In this document: positions 47,366-59,621 of the stretch, one piece after another
Layout: each line of letters starts with the position of its first letter
Position numbering within the stretch: the first letter of the stretch is position 1
Source: Ehretia macrophylla
Taxonomy: Eukaryota; Streptophyta; Magnoliopsida; Boraginales; Ehretiaceae
NCBI GenBank assembly: GCA_037974665.1
Contig: CM075781.1
Coordinates: 31,659,235 to 31,723,234 of the forward strand
DNA length: 64,000 nt
Direction: 5' to 3'
Notes under the pieces: model-generated
Told to the model about the DNA's origin: nothing
The model's database searches: none
Seen by the model: the letters and a program-made list of their open reading frames with translations, nothing else
Position numbers and translations under genes: made by a program

Positions 47366-50300
47366 GTTGTCTCCTTGGGGCATGTAATTGGTGGATAAAA
47401 TTACATGAGTGCTTGATTTGTCTGTAGAGTTATCATGTTTAGTAAAGAATTATTATGAGATATCAAGTTTGTCCTTCCTGTAATTAGTATTTTCTACTTA
47501 TAATTATTTTCTTTTAATTGTTGAATATATCTCTGGAGATTAAGGAGATATATTTTGTTAAAATTATATGAAAGTGAACTGTTGGAATTGATTAAGATAT
47601 CGATATCATCAACACATTGTATTTACTTGTAGATGTTTATCAAGTATGAATTTTGTAGTGATTAAGTAAAGTTTAAAATTAAAGGAGTACTCTCCCATAT
47701 TAAAGTTGCACGCTTGGCTAGTTATATTTTCATACTCATTTTTAAGTCAATTTTAATTATGTCATCACAATTTTTTTTAAAGATAGAAAACATAGACCTT
47801 ATTTATTTGTCTCTTGCATAAGTTTCCTATTTTGATGACATTACAAGAGTATCATGATTAGAGCAATATACTTTTGGTAAGGTAAGGTTGACAATATATA
47901 TATAAAGTCATTTCAGTTTAATTGGAGGTTCTTTATGAGCAATGTTTGAATATGTGAATAAACTTGTCCAATAATATAGGGATTATAAGTGTGTCCTAGA
48001 CCCTACAAATAGTTCTTACCGTATCAGACAGTTCATTAAGGCTCAAAAATTTTAAATAAAGATTCTAGGACATTTAATTTTGTTACGCCCTTTGCTGCTC
48101 CTCTTGTTGCAGCACGTGCTATGGAGATTAATTGGCTTGTGTTTTGCCAAAATTATGCTTTCACTAAATTTAATTATGTGATATGCATGTCTGTTTGGAG
48201 AATTGTGTTTGACAAGGTTACCATATTTAAAAGAGTATTGAGAAGGAAAATTGACATCAACATTAAAAGTAATTGAAGTTTCCTTATTCACACAAGGAAG
48301 GTTACCTTATTCAAAATTTGCTTGGAGACAAAGTCTTTCCATAACACTCAAGGCCCAAGCACAGATTACCTCATGGAGATTCAGGAAATTAATTCAGCAT
48401 ATATACAAAGCCTCACACGATTGAAGGGGTGTGGAAAAATAGAGCTTAAAAAAATGATTGCGTTAAGTATTTCTAACTGTCAGGTTTTGATGTAGCAGAT
48501 TGACGATGTGCTGCAACAACAGTCAGTGACGCAGGAGTCTGATAGAATATGTGTTGCTGCAGCAAACTGTTAAACAAACGATTTCTTTATGCTTCCGCTA
48601 TGCTTACTGATTTAATCTTTAGATAAGAAGAGTTTTTATTTGTTTATTGTTTTGTTCATTCTTCAGGAGAAGAAGGTGTTGTTCTCGGGAGAGAACGTCG
48701 CAAGTTGAGGGGAGCTCGCCAAACCTAGGTTCATTAAGGAGTTCGTCATCAAGGCGTCAAAGTCAAGAGGGAGTCTTTACTTGTGTAAGTCCATTGATGT
48801 TGTAACTTGTGATTTATTAATGAAATAGGTTTGTTAGACCAAGGGAGGTCCCGTGGACGTAGACCGCACGGTTGAACCATGTTAAATCTCATGTCCTTAC
48901 TTTTTGCATGCATTTATTTCTTTTGTTTTAACTTCTGTTATAACAAGTGAATAACCAGAAACTAACAAATTTTATCCAAATTGGACGATCTCTAGATCAA
49001 ATTGGGTGACTTAACCGAAGCGGGTTATCCATTACGGTTTATAAGACATCCAGTAAGGATTCTGGGATAGGTGACTTCTTGGAGTTATAGTTCGCTATTG
49101 TATACCCGAAGGTAGTTTTGAGGAGTATGAGTGAATAGGAAGGATCTTAAAGTAATTTTATCTTGGGAAACCTTTCTTGCCCAAAGGTGTTAGGTTTCTA
49201 TAACTATTCGCTTGTGGAGACTCTAAGACGTAAAGTAGCTTTGCTTGAAGGTGTTTATATGACATGTCAGAGTCTCCAAAGAGGACAAGTTTTTAATTAG
49301 AATGTTCAGGTTGCAAGTTCATGTTATGTGCATTATTTTGTGCTTAATACTAAAGTTTGAGTTTATAATATTCAAAGTTAGTGTTATTATTGCACATCTT
49401 ACTTGCACATTATGGGTCATGCCGGTTGGCTGGGGATGATTATGATTGTCATTCTGTGTTTCTGTCCTTTACACGTGTGTGAGATTATTCTAAGGTGATA
49501 AGGATTTTTCATGAAATTTTACTTATTATTAATCCTTTTTATAATGCAATTATATGGAATCAAACTATTGAGTATATTGCTTTTATGCAATATTTTTAAA
49601 GGGCTTCCATCTAAAAGATTCAGAATGTGGAAATTATTTTGGAAGCTTATGTGTCAATACATCATAGCTTAAGGCTATCAAGTTTTCTAAAGTCAAGCAC
49701 TTGTCTTATATATATTTCAAGTGAATGCTTCTATTGTTTGTTTAAGAAAATAAGGCTTGACGGTATAGTCCTTAAATTGGCTATTCAAGAGTACACCTGA
49801 TATTATCTTTAAGATTTAATGGATAGATAGTGTTTGACCTGCATTATGTATTTTGGTTTTCCATGATAATAGTATTATATGCTAATATAGCTTCCTAGTA
49901 GCATATAGTTTTGCAAGTATAAACATTACAGAAAAGTTTCATTGATGTTTTAATCATAAAAGAACATATTTCATGTTAAAAGGTTTCACTTGCAATACAC
50001 TAGTATAAAGTCATAAAAAATATAAAGTTTTAAAATGACAAGTGAACTTTAAGGTCAGTGGGAGTAACATATTCATAAAGCCATGTTCTCTAATTTATTG
50101 ATGTTCATCTTTATTGTTAAGAAAGTTATAAAGTATTATGCCTAAAAAAGAAGTTCATGTATACTACAGTTTTTAAATGAAGATGACGTATAAATCTCAT
50201 TTAAGCATTAGAGATAAACCCTACCCATTATCATTTATATAGAGATCCACGTAAAAACAAAAATGGATTAAACTTGAGTTTCTTGAGTTTCATCATTGTT

Positions 50301-50900
50301 ATCAAAAATCCTTACAACAATCAAGTCTCAATCATGTAAAACAAGTTTTAACTGATCCTCAAGCGTGAGAACTAAATTTGTTACATGTTCCATATTTATA
50401 TTATTGGAACGTTTTAAACATATATAAAGGATTAAAAAGCATAAAATCATATCGGAACGATTTTGAGACAGGTAAACCTATTTTCATCCCTCGCTTGTAA
50501 TTAGTGGACTATTAGCCGCTGCCGATACATCTATAAAGACAATAGGGCCAATTTCAATAAGTCTCGTGACTAATTAAATCAGATTATGTTTATTCCTGAT
50601 AGCATCATGTATTTTAAAATTTAAACCCTAATATAAGTTTGAAAGACTTTTCAAGGTATTTTAAGCAAAGATACCATGCCTTTTTTGAGCGTGGTCACAT
50701 GCTTTAGAATTTAGATTATGATTTGAGCTCAAAAAACTTTTCAAAAGTATTTTCCGTTATTATGAAATAAAAGAAAAGTCCAATGTACTGAAAAATATTA
50801 TTTGTAACGGTAGACATTGTTGAGCTAAGTAAGTAATCCCCCATATAAAGCTCTCTCAAGTAGAGCTATCAATAATTCCAATGAATAAAATAAACATCTC
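47366..50900. other. Unresolved repeat-like region with a Copia LTR-like stretch
   Basis: No host gene was recognised. The stretch 48660-48920 (GGGAGAGAACG, then CCCGTGGACGTAGACCGCAC and GGTTGAACCATGTTAAATCT) resembles the 3' part of Copia LTRs. The end near 50510-50680 is homologous to 23940-24130 and belongs to the duplicated aquaporin flank. Confidence 0.45.
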
Positions 50901-51130
50901 CCTAACAACTTAACATTTTGGATGATGTGGTAATTTAATATAGTATTTGAGCCAAGCTACCAAATGGTCATGGGTGCAAATGTCACCGTCACCCATTAAT
51001 TTGTTCACGTTTAAGGTGATATTTTCATCTCACATATATGTTCGTGTACAAAGCTATAATCTCGCCTCATGTGAAGGAGCGTATTATTGAGTTAATAAAT
51101 GAATAAGATAAATTCCTTCATTAGGGCATA
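50900..51130 (+). repeat. tRNA-derived SINE-like repeat, copy 3 side
   Basis: The same repeat as at 10473, with the left part complete here (CTTAACATTTTGGATGATGTG, then TAGTATTTGAGCCAAGC and GGTCATGGGTGCAAATGTC). Confidence 0.5.
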
Positions 51131-51344
51131 GAACAAAGTAGAATAGATAAGAAAGAATAGTAAAGGAAAGATGCACTTGAGAATAATTATAGACCCAAAA
51201 GTAACCTAGCAAAAAAAAAATTGTTGACCCAAAAGTCAAATGAGATTAAGAGATACAGGTACACATGACACAAACACCATACATGGTTTATTTAGAATAT
51301 CATACATGGTTTATTTAAAATACTAGTTTATCCTAAATTCAATC

Positions 51345-51672
51345 TGCACACAAGGTGGCTACAGTGAAAGATAAAAGCCATCAACCAGATACTTTAAAAG
51401 CTCGCGCGAGCAATGAAGCAAATACTTTTTAAAGTGGTGGTAGGAAGTTGCAATTGCTGCATTAGTGAATGGTCCAACCCAGAAAATCCACTACAAGGGA
51501 CCAAACAATAAATAGAAAAATGTTAACGACTCAAGTCTAACTACTATTTTATCAACATATATATGGAACGAAGTGTTACAGAAAATATAAAAAATCATTC
51601 CTGAAAAGCTTGTAAAAATTTTACTGACATGGTGATCCCAAGCCCTATCATGGTTGTAGATGACAGCAGTAC
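51345..51672 (-). pseudogene. PIP2-type aquaporin, copy 3 (3' fragment)
   Basis: Only exon 4 (from 51490 downward) and the last 44 bp of exon 3 (51629-51672) survive. Exon 4 begins WIFWVGPFTNAAIATSYHH with an intact acceptor (TAG), and the exon-3 donor GTCAGT is also intact, unlike copy 1. The short intron 3 lacks the solo LTR and preserves its empty site. The C-terminal part shares with copy 1 the duplicated KYLL/FKVFAS region, so the two are sisters. The rest of the gene is gone: at 51672 the sequence passes directly into an LTR, with AC at the join common to both sides. The 3' flank back to about 50930 is colinear with copy 1. Non-functional remnant. Confidence 0.92.
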
Positions 51673-52206
51673 ATTTTCATCGGTTGAATATTGAAATTGA
51701 AATATAAATTGTGTAATGAATAGTAAATTATGAATAGTAAACCCCCGTTTTGATGAAGTTGCGCTGTTATGCTTTATGTTGATGTCTGTTGATGTGAAAA
51801 TGTGCTAGGTATGCTAGAATGTCTAAATGCATGATTTGTTTAGGTTGCGTAATGGAAAAAATGAGAAAAACGCCTTGGTGAAAGTCGGAGTCGTGTAGGT
51901 CGAGTTTAGCATTTTCTCGTTTTGTGTGATGGCATTGATCCGGGAGGTTATGGAAGCACTTTTGGAGTGATAATGACATTGGTTGGGTGATCAGTTGAGG
52001 TAGTTGTAGTTCAAACGAGCAAAGAAAAAAATCGGGGCTTTGCGTGAATTCTAGGGTTAAGTAGGGTTTCGGGGTCTTTAGACGTGCCTTATAGTGACCT
52101 AAGAGGATTGGTAAAGTCGGTTTCAAAAGCTCGTGACTCGTTTGAAAGTAGTAGCGTTTTGAAAGTTGGGGTCATTTTTGAAATTTTGTATGTTTTCATA
52201 GTATAT

Positions 52207-52312
52207 TACCTATAGAATGTTTATAATGCTTATAGAATGTTTATAATGCCTATAGAATGCTTATAGAATGTTTATAATGCCTATAGAATGCTTATAATGT
52301 CTATATAATACT
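52207..52312 (+). repeat. 20-bp minisatellite in the left LTR of L1
   Basis: About six copies of a TTATAATGCCTATAGAATG-type unit. The matching array in the right LTR (56950-57068) has a different order of variants, so it has changed since insertion. Confidence 0.85.
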
Positions 52313-53566
52313 TATTATTGCTTGATAATGTTGTTGGTGTTGTTCTTGTTACATATTTGATTGTAAATGCTTGTTAATGCTTATTACGCTTGTTAGAGTT
52401 GATTGTTGATTGAAATGTTTATCAATTGTTGATAATGCTTGATATGTTGTTTATCGCTCGTTTATCGCCTTGTATCGAGTCTTGCATTGCATAGTGTCCA
52501 GCGCGTGAGTGATGGGCCTCTCTGGGTAGCCTCAGGTTGCTAGTGTTGGTTGCTCTAGCTCCGTGGCTATTCCCTTTTCTCGCTTGGGTTGCCTCCTAGG
52601 GAGATTTGGGTCGTAAAATTGATGGTTACTCCCGGGGTATTCCAAACTGGTATTATAAGGTGGTTGTGCGCTTATTGTCATCGTTGTCAACATCAAGCTC
52701 GAGATTGATGTATCGCTCGTGAAATGGTATATTGCTCGTAAGAGTGAACCATAGCCTTCAGAGTGTGGTATAGCTTTGAATGGTTGTGTTAATGCTTTCA
52801 GTAATTGCTTATTGTATTGATTGTTTGTCTTGATTGCTTATTTATCAGTTATATTGCTTAACTGTCTTATTTGCATTGCACGACTTTCTTTCTCACCAAT
52901 TCGATATCTGCCTCGCCCTCACTGAGTATACGTGTTGTGAATACTCACTACTCACCACCACATTTCAGGAAATGTCATGTTAGCTGGAAAGTTCGTGATT
53001 TCGTGAAAGTTCGTGCTGAAGAGTTGTCTTGAGTGCCTATGTGGCTTGAGTGTCGAAGTTGTAAAGATATATGCTTTCATATGTTGTATGTAGTTATTGT
53101 TAAAAGAAATGTAATTTAAATCTAGCTAAGTAGTTGAGGCGAATTGATAAGCTAGTTTCTATAATCAGTTAGCATAGCTTAACCTCAATGCATGTTTGTA
53201 ATGTCCAAAGGAAAAGAGTTAGAATGGCATGATAGATTATTTTATGCAGTAGCTTAGTATGGTTTAATTGTCTAGTTTGAATGTACTTGTCAAAAATGTA
53301 AAGAGATAGGTTAGCTTTTAAATTGGAAATGTATGTATACTTGCTGAGTTTAATTGTTGAGAACCGAGGCTCGGATGGCCTTGAGGTGGTTGAATGTTTG
53401 GACATGGTATTGGTCCACTTATATACTGTCGCAGGTTTGCTTTTTGCCTAGAAACAGGGGAGACTCCGTCCGTTTTCCCTAAAATTTTTGCCCGGGTTTG
53501 GATTTGGGTTGTGATTAGATTGATTGATAGAACTCCCGGTCTCGAGAGGGATCGGGGTGTTACAGG

Positions 53567-53578
53567 TGGTATCAGAGC
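53567..53578 (+). other. Primer-binding site of L1 (initiator tRNA-Met type)
   Basis: TGGTATCAGAGC, two bases after the end of the left LTR, is the usual plant LTR-element primer site complementary to the 3' end of initiator tRNA-Met. Confidence 0.92.
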
Positions 53579-56500
53579 TTGTCTAGCTCATAAGCCGGGA
53601 CAGGGTCTTCAGTCTGGTGGGTAGTGATCCTTGAATGTGTGCTTGTTAAGTGTGTCTTGAAAGTGTATGCTTGTATGTGAGTTTGTGTATCTTGACTTGA
53701 ATGTATGCACTTATGTGATATAGTTATGTGTTATGTGTTAAATGTTTCTCAAGAAAGGTGAAATGTCTAGTTGTGCATTGAATTGACCTATTGAATTGGC
53801 ATCGTGAATCGAATTGATCTCGTGAATTGTTATTTGCTTGGAGTATTGCTTGTGATGTATGTATTAGAATGTCTTGAATTAGCTATGCCGTGATTTGAAT
53901 TGATTATGTTATGCTTGACTTGATTGTCGTGCTTGAGTGATTTTGTTGAATAGATTGTTTATAAACTCTTTTGTAAACTTGCTTGCATAATAGCTTAAGG
54001 CATGTGTATAAATGTGATATCTTGGCATTCATACATGTACCGTGGAAATGGTAAGTAAGTCCTCTTTCTCCCCTGAAAAAAGTGGTTCACAGTTGGTCTT
54101 TCAAGGTGTATGGATTGGCAGGAAATGAATGGCATTTAATTAGATTTTATTTGGAAGTTGGTGTTTGCTTTTGGAGCTTGGTTATTGGCAAATCTCTAAG
54201 GTCCTCCTCTGTGATTAACAGTTGTGAAGAGTAGTTTTCTCGTGGAGTTTTACTTGATTATTCTCTGGGGCATTCTTTGGCTTTCTTAACAGGTATTTTT
54301 TGGGGACTTCTGTTGGCACTTCTCGGTGGACTTGGCTAGTGGGATTTCAATCGGCCTTACTGCACAGTAATATCTATGGTATATGTGTCTCGGTCTTTAT
54401 TGGTATGATATTGGCACCTCAGATTGGAAATTCTTCAATGGTATTTTATGGAATTCTAAGTGGCCAATTATTTAGTATTTACTTATTGGGCAAACTTGGC
54501 TACTTTCTTATTGGAGCATTGTTTCGGATATATTCTTCAGTGTTCCTCAGTAGGTTTGGTATTTGGAGTTCCTATCAGACTTATTATATAATACTACTTA
54601 TGGTATTCTTTGAAATTCTTATTGGGCGTTCTATTGGTATATTCCTTATTGGCAAGGTTTTATGAAGTCCTCACTTGGCAAAAGTGAAGAGGCCTCGAAG
54701 TTTGGTTTAGTATATATTGTGCTCCAGCTCGGTACTTTCCTTAGGGTTTCCGTCTATCTGGGAAACCATATTTGTTATTCAACTTGATTGTCTTATTGGG
54801 CGCATTATCTTTTCTTTGCTATTTTTCGTTGACATTCTTCTCAGCATTTGATAGCAAAAGATTCGGAATCTAATTGGTTGTTCCATTAGGTTATTATTTG
54901 GAAGGCTTCTTTGGAACTTTGGAAGTATATTTGATTGGGTTCTTGGTATTTTCTTCAGCACTCCTATCAGGGAATTCTTCTATGAAATTCATGACCAGCG
55001 GGGTACTTCTTTAGACCTCTAGATGGAACCTTTGTTTGAGCTTTTATTTGGCTTATTGCTTGGGAATTCTCGGGCAGTAATAGTTAGACTTCTATTGGAG
55101 ATTCGTGCGTGAGGTATTCTTCTTGTCGTTATTGTGTGGTATTAATGACATCTACAATATCTTTGCTTTAGTCTTTATTGGTGTTATCTCGGCGCTCGTG
55201 GTTGGAATTTTATTCTTCTTCGATATTCGTGTCAACGGGATTATTCAACCGATGAAGATTAGTTAGAATTGGATTTCAGATGATGCTAAGTTCTATTGGA
55301 AGAAGAATTGTGAGGACGCAATTGTTTTAAGGGGGGAAGGATGTGATAACCCGAACCCGGCATGCATTTAATAGCACTTGACTGCATTTGATTAAATGTT
55401 TAATTAGTTAAATCAACCAATTTGCACTATTTTAATATTTCTATTGGAAGCATTTAGTAGTTAAATATTGAATAATTAAAAGATTATTACCTATTTCTAA
55501 TAATTATAGTAATTGAATTTATTCTCTTGTGATTAATTAAGTGTCATCTTAAATGTTAAGGTTTAATTGTATTTGACTACGTGTTTATATTAACTTTCAT
55601 TTGTAGCTTAATATTAACTTCATAATTCTTTAAAATATTCTAGAAATAGTTAAATTAATTATTTTAAATGAATATTGATTACGTTGATTGTTTTGATTAT
55701 TTTAATAATCGGTTTTGGTTGTCTTGCATTAAAATCACTCGGTTTTCAAATAAATGAGGAAAGTAGCTATGAGCCAGAGTAAATTTTAAACTATGATGCC
55801 TTTCAAAGATGATATATTCCTTGAATTCTTTGAGATTTAATTGTTATTCTTCTGCTGACGCAAAGTGCAAGCATATCGAGAGCGATAGTTAGAAAATGAT
55901 TTCTAGTCCTCAGCAAATAGTGAAAACTAGTATTTAGTGTCTTAATTTTAATATTTTAGTTGTTGTTAGCTAGAATTAAAATTATGTTAGTTGTTTTAGC
56001 TTTAAAATGCATAAAACAAGCTTATTTGACCAAATTTTAAGTGCTTTGACCAAGGGCTTGACTTGTTGACTTGTATAATCTTTTATAAGCTTAAATTAAC
56101 AAGGAAAATAAAGAAAAAAAGCTGGAAAAACAGAAAGAAAGGGCCGAACCAAGAAGAGAGAAAAAAGAAAAACAATTCAACATCAAATCTTCATTTCTTC
56201 ACGGGAGCTTGTGCGGGGTGGTTTTCGAGGCATCCTACGAGGTTTTTCTAGCGTCTAGGAGCGTCTAAGGTGAGGGTTTCATCGTTAATTGCGCATTTGA
56301 AAATGTTGAACATAAACTTTAATTTTTGTGATTTAACTGTAGGTTGTTATTTTGACCGTTTCATTGCTTAAAGAATGTTCCCTAGCAATTGTAGAACGTG
56401 TATTTATAGTTTTTAAACATTTTCTGCGGTTGAATATTGAAATTGAAATATAAATTGTGTAATGAATAGTAAATTATGAATAGTAAACCCCCGTTTTGAT

Positions 56501-58318
56501 GAAATTGCGCTGTTATGCTTTATGTTGATGTCTGTTGATGTGAAAATGTGCTAGGTATGCTAGAATGTCTAAATGCATGATTTGTTTAGGTTGCGTAATG
56601 GAAAAAATGAGAAAAACGCCTTGGTGAAAGTCGGGGTCGTTTAGGTCGAGTTTAGCATTTTCTCGTTTTGTGTGATGGCATTGATTCGGGAGGCTATGGA
56701 AGCACTTTTGGTGTGAGTATGACATTGGTTAGGTGATTAGTTGAGGTAGTTGTAGTTCAAACGAGCAAAGGGGGAAATCGGGGCTTTGCATGAATTCTAG
56801 GGTTAAGTAGGGTTTCGGGGTCTTTAAACGTGCCTTATAGTGACCTAGGAGGATTGGTGAAGTCGGTTTCCAAAGCTCGTGGCTCGTTTGAAAGTAGTAG
56901 CGTTTTGAAAGTTGGGGTCATTTTTGGAATTTTGTGTGTTTTCATAGTATATTGCCTATAGAATGCTTATATTGCCTATAGACTGTTTATAATGCTTATA
57001 GAATGTTTATAATGTTTATAGAATGTTTATAATGCCTATAGAATGCTTATAATGTCTATAGAATACTTATTATTGCTTGATAATGTTGTTGGTGTTGTTC
57101 TTGTTACATATTTGATTGTAAATGCTTGTTAATGCTTATTACGCTTGTTAGAGTTGATTGTTGATTGAAATGTTTATCAATTCTTGATAATGCTTGATAT
57201 CTTGTTTATCGCTCGTTTATCGCCTTGTATCGAGTCTTACATTGCATAGTGTCCAGCGCGTGAGTGATGGGCCTCTCTGGGTAGCCTCGGGTTGCCAGTG
57301 TTGGTTGCTCTAGCTCCGTGGCTATTCCCTTTTCTCGCTTGGGTTGCCTCCCAGGGAGATTTGGGTCGTAGAATTGATGGTTACTCCCGGGGTATTCCAA
57401 ACTGGTGTTATAAGGTGGTTGCGCACTTATTGTCATCGTTGTCAACATCAAGCTCGAGATTGATGTATCGCTCGTGAAATGGTATATTGCTCGTAAGAGT
57501 GAACCATAGCCTTTAGAGTGTGGTATAGCTTTGAATATTTGTATTAATACTTTCAGTAATTGCTTATTGTATTGATTGTTTGTCTTGATTGCTTATTTAT
57601 CAGTTATATTGCTTAACTGTCTTATTTGTATTGCACGACTTTCTTTCTCTCCAATTCGATATCTGTCTCGCCCTCACTGAGAATACGTGTTGTGTATACT
57701 CACTCCTCACCACCACATTTCATGAAATGTCATGTTAGCTGGAAACTTCGTGATTTCGTGAAAGTTCGTGCTGAAAAGTTGTCTTGCGTGCCTATGTGGC
57801 CTGAGTGTCGAAGTTGTAAAGATATATGCTTTCATATGTTGTATGTAGTTATTGTTAAAAGAAATGCAATTTAAATCTAGCTAAGTAGTTGAGGCAAATT
57901 GATAAGCTAGTTTCTGTAATCATTTAGCATAGCTTAACCTCAATGCATGTTTTTAATGTCCAAAGGAAAAGAGTTAGAATGGCATGATAGTTTATTTTAT
58001 GCAGTAGCTTAGTATGATTTAATTGTCTAGTTTGAATGTACTTGTCAAAAATGTAAAGAGATAGGTTAGCTTTTAAATTGGAAATGTATGTATACTAGCT
58101 GAATTTAATTGTTGAGAACCGATGCTCGGATGGCCTTGAGGTGGTTGAATGTTTGGACATGGTATTGGTCCACTTATATGCTGTCGCTGGTTTGCTTTTT
58201 GCCTAGAAACAGGGGAGACTCCGTCCGTTTTTCCTAAAATTTTTGCCCGGGTTTGGATTTGGGTTGTGATTAGATTGTTTGATAGAACTCCCAGTCTCGA
58301 GAGGGATCGGGGTGTTAC

Positions 58319-59600
58319 CGCTACAGCCGTAGGTACGTTCCGCTTCCCTTTAGATATTCCTGTACATATATTTTTAATCTGTAAACAGGATGGGGAGGTC
58401 GAAGTCGGGATCCGAGGATTCCCAAGTAATGGAGGTGAGATCCTATGGCGGGAATGAGAGTCCGTCGAGCTCGAAGTCCATCTCGGATGGTGGTCAAGGT
58501 GATGACAACACCAGCGTGTCTTAAAGGTCAGTCCAGCGATCAGAGCCCAAGGAGAGCGATGACGATTGCTAAGTCATCGAGGTCAGGCGTGTGCAAGAAG
58601 AGGCCGAGGAGGACCCTATGGCCGACTTAGGAGACTTGGGAGATAAAGTGGATGATGAGTCGTTGAATCAGTTGGAGGGGGTTGAGATACCACAGGAGTA
58701 CTTAGTTAGAGCCTTCACGGCGGAGCCGATTGAAGCAATCCCGGTGAGGGTAGTCCGACCCTGGAGCTCGGCTACAACTAGTGGTTCTTAGGCTCGGGGG
58801 AAGCGGATAGAGCAGCTATTCGCCTATTGTAAGTGCGAGTGCCATTCTACTGTGCAGATAGCCAATGCCAAGCTAAGGAATTGGTCGGTGGACCGACACC
58901 ACAAGATGAAGGTGTCAGGTCGGCACGAACCCGCCTGCTATCCTCTACCCGACCACTTCGCTATCTACGACCTTGCATTTGTTGTTATCTGGTTTTCATT
59001 TCCTGACTTCATCACCAACATCTTGAACTACTTTGAGCTTAGCCCGGGTCAGATGTCACCCAAGGGTTGGGCCATAGTGGTGGCATTCTATGTGTTCTGT
59101 CTCGAGAAGGAAGTAGAGCTGACCATGCGCCGGTTTAGGCAGTTTTTTGTTTGTAAGCCCAACCATAAGTAGCCTGGATGGTTCCACCTTGCAGCTCAGG
59201 CTAGTAACACCATATTCACCAAGTGGCATTCCTCCAACAAAGGTTAGCACAACGACTACTACTGGGTGGAGCCGGCAGTGAATTTGGGTTGTAGGTCGGA
59301 TTGGAACCCTACTCTGAAGAAGAATGTGAACGACGACCCCAAGCTTTCAGAAACAGAACTTGTCAAGGCCAGGGTGCTAAGACCTGAGCCGGGAATGCTG
59401 ATAAATATTGATAGCGTGCTCAGGTGGGACAGGATATAGGAATCAAGGTTATTTGAGAGAGAACCCGACCTCTCAAAGAATCATCCCCATTTACTTCCCA
59501 AGCCCGAAGAAGATGCGGAATCCCATTTAGAAGAGGGTCAGTTCGCAGGATCAATGCCTGACCTCCCCGTCTCCTCATCTATCGTTGTTCTTTTCAGTTA
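58319..59600 (+). mobile_element. Gypsy-type transposon ORF fragment (Transposase_28-like)
   Basis: GC content rises sharply. The longest open frame (58852-59169) gives ACYPLPDHFAIYDLAFVV, then FPDFITNILNYFELSPGQM, SPKGWAIVVAFYVFCLEKEV and MRRFRQFF, which follows the pattern of the plant domain called putative gypsy type transposon (Transposase_28). The preceding frame (58591-58788) is acidic. The fragment is broken, and whether it belongs to the element that left the LTR ending at 58317 is not certain. Confidence 0.55.
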
Positions 59601-59621
59601 GTATTTGTTCATTTCTCATGA

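Larger units (their letters stand above)
51671..58317 (+). mobile_element. L1: long-LTR element without coding domains
   Basis: Left LTR (incomplete) 51671-53564, primer-binding site next to it, interior 53565-55341, polypurine tract AAGGGGGGAAGGA (55329-55341), right LTR 55342-58317. The LTR starts TGTGATAACCCGAACCC and ends ATCGGGGTGTTAC(A). The shared 1.9 kb of the LTRs differ by only about 0-3 bases per 60, so the insertion is fairly young. The interior of 1.8 kb has no gag or pol but many loose TTATTGG..TTCTT repeats. It fits a large non-autonomous derivative of a Gypsy element related to L2; broken on the left. Confidence 0.85.

Noticed and set aside
54300-54665. 121-codon hydrophobic frame in the L1 interior
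   Set aside because: It results from loose T-rich TTATTGG repeats. The hydrophobicity follows from T-rich codons, and there is no homologue or conserved motif.
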